Source: Alviniconcha marisindica (taxonomy: Eukaryota; Mollusca; Gastropoda; Provannidae). From it: a stretch of DNA of 64,000 nucleotides. Below are positions 60,625 through 64,000 of this stretch, one piece after another. A program made the position numbers and the translations under genes. The DNA is taken from the NCBI GenBank assembly GCA_018857735.1, contig JABMCL010002815.1:786001-850000 (forward strand), in the 5' to 3' direction. Each line of letters begins with the position of its first letter. Positions within the stretch are counted from its first letter, which is position 1. The notes below the pieces were generated by a model. It saw only the letters and a list, made by a program, of their open reading frames with translations. It did not search any database and was not told the DNA's origin.

Positions 60625-60720
60625 TGTGTGTGTGTGTGTGTAAGAAATAGAGAGACAGACAGACAGACAGTGAGAGAGAGTGTCTGTGTGTGTGTGTATG
60701 GAGGGGGGGGGGGGGGGGGG
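60270..60720. repeat. (GT)n, (GA)n and poly-G cluster
   Basis: GT 60270-60350, GT 60410-60480, GA 60484-60578, GT 60583-60640 and about 22 G at 60703-60724. A second poly-G lies at 60905-60922. Confidence 0.95.
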
Positions 60721-61240
60721 GGGGTCCGTTGCTACGCGTCTCTCTAAAAAGAGCCATGACTGTATCACAGGCTTGGAACATAGCCCTGTCTTGCTCAAAG
60801 CTAAGGTCAAACCAGTTCCGTCCAGTCACCATCGCTTTGAGGGGCCACTTTTAAGAGTTTGATGACTGTCTTTTCGTGGAATGGACGCGTTAAAAAAAAA
60901 AAAAGGGGGGGGGGGGGGGGGGAAAGGGGGGTTATTGTAATGGAGGATGGTCTGGCCGGAATAGTTTAGCAGTTTCACGGAACCTCCATCAGAAAATGCC
61001 TTTTTTGAATAATCGATCAGCACCAGAAAGCGTCGGCTAAATCATCAATGTCTAGTCGTTGACCGAATGACAGAAGCTCATATCGATCGGCCGGACGGCA
61101 CTACAACATCAAAACTCACAAATGCTGAAGATTGCTTTCACAAAGGGGCGTACTGCATAATACCGGTGGATATTAAAGGCATTTTTCTCTCTCTCTCTAA
61201 AATTAACAATAATAATATGGATAGTGAGTCAGTCTATTTT

Positions 61241-61445
61241 GGGGAGCGGGAATAGCTCTGTGGTTAGAGCGCCGGCCTCGTGATCGAAAGGTACTGAGTT
61301 CAAGTCCCTGCAGGAACGGCGGGAATTTTTTCTTTTCCAGGGTTAACTTTCTGTGCTGTCAACGAACAGAGTAGCACGTAAAAGACCTCGGTCATCCTGC
61401 CAAAAGTGCAGGTGGCAGGTTACAGCTAGACACACATGCACCCTA
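61241..61445 (+). mobile_element. tRNA-derived SINE
   Basis: Head with A box (atagctctgtggttagagcg) and B box (gagttcaagtccc), then a body cacgtaaaagacctcggtca, a pattern I associate with mollusc SINEs. Confidence 0.75.
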
Positions 61446-61889
61446 CAGATGCGGTTTTCCATGTGAAGTGACACTAATTGTGAACTGGTGCATGGTTGTA
61501 CAGTGTTGTATACAGAACTTGAGCCGAGACGGCAACAGTTTCACGTGGCACCAGCCACGTAACGACCAAACAGCGCTGCAGTCAGCACACCACTTGGGTG
61601 GATATAAAATTAAAATTAAACTATAAAAGGAGTGTCGCTCATTCAGAATCACACGCGACAAGAGCGCAGCCGTGAGTCTGCTCGAGAGCAGAGAATAGCG
61701 CTAAATAAAAGCGATCAATAATAATGATGATAATAATAAATATTCCGAGGAAAGACGACAACACAGCCGCACGGCTGTCTCTGTTGTGAAGCCTCGTCGT
61801 GGTTTAGCAGTCCGGTTTAGAAATCACACGGACCATATTGACCACCACTGAGGGGGGTAACGAACGAATCGAAAGCCAGATTGGGCGCT

Positions 61890-62600
61890 GTATTGACCTG
61901 GTTTCATTCGTGCAACCAGTCGTGGCCATCTGCGATTGGTCGTACAAATCAGTGGTAACGATCGGCGATTGGTCGTGCAATCAGTGGTAACGATCTGCGA
62001 TGGGTCGTACAATCAGTGGTAACGATCTGCGATGGGTCAGTCGTACAATCAGTGGTAACGATCTGCGATTGGTCGTGCAATCAGTGGTAACTATCTGCGA
62101 TGGGTCAGTCGTACAATCAGTGGTAACGATCTGCGATTGGTCGTGCAATCAGTGGTAACTATCTGCGATGGCCGGTCGTACAATCAGTCGCAGCGATCTG
62201 CGATTGGTCGTGCAACCAGTCGTGGCGATCTGCGATTGGTCGTACAATTAGTCGTAGCGATCTGCGAATGGTCGTACAATCAGTCGTAGCGATCTGCGAT
62301 TGGTCGTGCAACCAGTCGTGGCGATCTGCGATTGGTCGTACAATTAGTCGTAGCGATCTGCGATTGGTCGTACAATCAGTCGTAGCGATCTGCGATTGGT
62401 CGTGCAACCAGTCGTGGCGATCTGCGATTGGTCGTACAATCAGTCGTAACGATCTGCGATTGGTCGTACAATCAGTCGTAGCGATCTGCGATTGGTCGTG
62501 CAACCAGTCGTGGCGATCGGCGATTGGTCGTACAATCAGTCGTAGCGATCTGCGATTGGTCGTACAATCAGTCGTAGCGATCTGCGGACTGGTCGTGCGA
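61890..62600. repeat. ~30 bp satellite (gtcgtacaatcagtcgtagc type)
   Basis: More than 20 units of cgatctgcgattggtcgtac or gtgcaaccagtcgtgg variants, with a higher-order two- or three-unit pattern. The flank to 62790 keeps related words and ends acgctgcggtgtgactgggg, similar to a DNA-transposon terminus. Confidence 0.9.
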
Positions 62601-62799
62601 CTACCTATGACTTCTCTTGCGATTACTCTCTGGAATCGCACCATCAGTTGTACGACCTGTCGTAAAAGCAGTCGTAGTGTGTGACCGCAATGGCAGGTCG
62701 TAGAAAAACTTGGAGACTAGTCGTATCCTGGCCAAATCGCCAACAATCGTGCGATCAAACAATCGTACGCTGCGGTGTGACTGGGGCTTAAAGCGGCTG

Positions 62800-63290
62800 A
62801 GCTAGGAGCTAGGTCACGGTGGCACTCCAGCCTTACTTTCGATCTCGTGACCCGCCGTGACCTAACTCAATAATAATGAGTCAATCAGTAGGCCACTGTG
62901 CTCAGCCTCGCTTTCGATCCCGTGACCCGCCGTGACCTAACTCAATAATAATGAGTCCAGGTCAATAGGCCACTGTGCTCAGCCTCGCTTTCGAATTCGT
63001 GACCCGCCGTGACCTAACTCAATAATAATGAGTTCAGGTCAATAGGCCACTGTGCTCAGCCTCGCTTTCGATCTCGTGACCCGCCGTGACCTAATAGTAA
63101 TGACCTCAATAGTAATGAGTCCAGGTCAATAGGCCACTGTGCTCAGCCTCGCTTTCGATCTCGTGACCCCCCATGACCTAATAGTAATGACCTCAATAGT
63201 AATGAGTCCAGGTCAATAGGCTACTGTGCTCAGCCTCAATAATAATGAGTCCAGGTCATTTTAGATTTCGTGACCCGCCGTGACCTGTTT
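62800..63290. repeat. ~78 bp satellite
   Basis: About six units of ctttcgatctcgtgacccgc, cgtgacctaactcaataata, atgagtccaggtcaataggc. Confidence 0.92.
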
Positions 63291-63340
63291 CATTGACGGA
63301 ATCATGGTTCATTAACGGAACGCTCAATGCCTTCGGGGGA

Positions 63341-63379
63341 GTCTTACTGAGGACATGGCGTCCTCTCAGTAAGACTCAG
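63341..63379. repeat. Imperfect hairpin
   Basis: gagtcttactgagga and tcctctcagtaagactc are inverted about a 7 nt loop, at the start of the 210 bp satellite. Confidence 0.75.
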
Positions 63380-64000
63380 AAAGCATGGAGCATCCCTTCT
63401 TTGAGCATTGCACAAGAATCTGTGACTTGACTGACATCAGCCTGCAGACCCAGAGATTTTTTTTCGGGATTTTCAGTCCCCACAATGCTCAGTGCTCAGT
63501 GCGTATTATTTCAGGTAGTTGCAGTCACTTTACGACCCGGTTGTTATCCGTAACTTGCATATCCCTGTGGTCCCCAGTAAAACTCAGAAAGCTTTTTTTT
63601 TTTTTTTGAATCCCTTAATTCTGGAGAATTTCACAAGACTCTTGTCAGTGACCTGATTGTCACTCATCATGCAGATCCAAAGGTTGCTAGAAGTTTATCC
63701 AGTGTCAGTCATCCTTATCTAGAAAGCCACGGTTCCCACGAAAACTAGACTCAAGTGTTATAATCCGTTACATGAGCATTGTCCTCAGTGAGATTCGGAA
63801 AACATTTTTGAATCCCTTCTCGAGTATTAATTAGCGCAAGAGTCTTTAACCGGCCTGGCTGAGATTAGCATGCACTGAGATCCAGAGGATTTTCCGCGGG
63901 TTTTTACCTACGACATCACTCTATGTTTAGGCAGTTTCACCCACCTGCTTGAGTAAGACTCCGAAAGCTTTTTTGAGTCCTTTCTGGAGAATTGCACGGC
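63362..64000. repeat. Diverged ~210 bp satellite, runs off the window
   Basis: Four unit starts with cagtaaractcagaaagc near 63362, 63576, 63786 and 63951, each followed by gaatccctt..ctggagaattgcaca. Continues beyond 64000. Confidence 0.8.

Noticed and set aside
62159..62684. 161- and 138-codon frames (TTDCTTNRRSLRL and complement)
   Set aside because: Both strands are open because the 30 bp satellite unit is a multiple of three.

Overview
The window is a piece of animal nuclear genome, most likely a mollusc and probably a gastropod. Evidence: spliced genes with GT-AG introns, metazoan-specific families (TM2D1, mitochondrial trifunctional protein), tRNA-derived SINEs, RNase H-bearing LINE tails, and very dense (CA)n/(GT)n and minisatellite DNA. 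The taxon is inference; the eukaryotic nature is seen directly.

Four protein genes are supported, in two head-to-head pairs. Pair 1 is HADHB (minus, stop 3254 to ATG 17216, 15 coding exons, 474 aa) and HADHA (plus, ATG 17539 to stop 38096, 21 coding exons, 764 aa), with 322 bp between start codons. They encode the beta (thiolase) and alpha (enoyl-CoA hydratase / 3-hydroxyacyl-CoA dehydrogenase) subunits of the mitochondrial trifunctional protein for long-chain fatty-acid beta-oxidation. Both reading frames close exactly when exons are joined by hand, and all expected catalytic residues are present. Pair 2 is a TM2D1-like gene (minus, 43446-52762, five exons found, one internal Cys-rich exon not found) and NME6 (plus, 53137-56518, six exons, 180 aa), with 374 bp between start codons. 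HADHA and TM2D1 converge on a 5 kb intergenic stretch (38097-43445) that holds a LINE remnant.

The striking structure is in the introns. At least nine minisatellite arrays begin or end on an exon/intron boundary, and several carry many copies of the real splice site plus the first 18-24 nt of the real exon. Examples: about 38 copies of the HADHB last-exon acceptor (3290-4872), about 13 copies of the HADHA exon 9 acceptor (25230-26099), 11 copies of the exon 15 acceptor (32248-33284), and about 12 copies of the exon 16 donor (34104-34640). This splice-site-anchored amplification is the main candidate for something undescribed.

Other content: a 1.7 kb hAT-like element with CAGGG termini inserted in a GT tract and carrying a nested SINE (48995-50694); a three-copy dispersed family that ends in (AC)n; an LTR- or MITE-like element (15088-15459); LINE fragments at 2190, 23640, 24759 and 41110; and, to the right of NME6, a gene-poor zone (57925-64000) of several unrelated satellites, one with acceptor-like and donor-like motifs in each unit. 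Regions 1-2769 and 57400-64000 hold no gene I can support.
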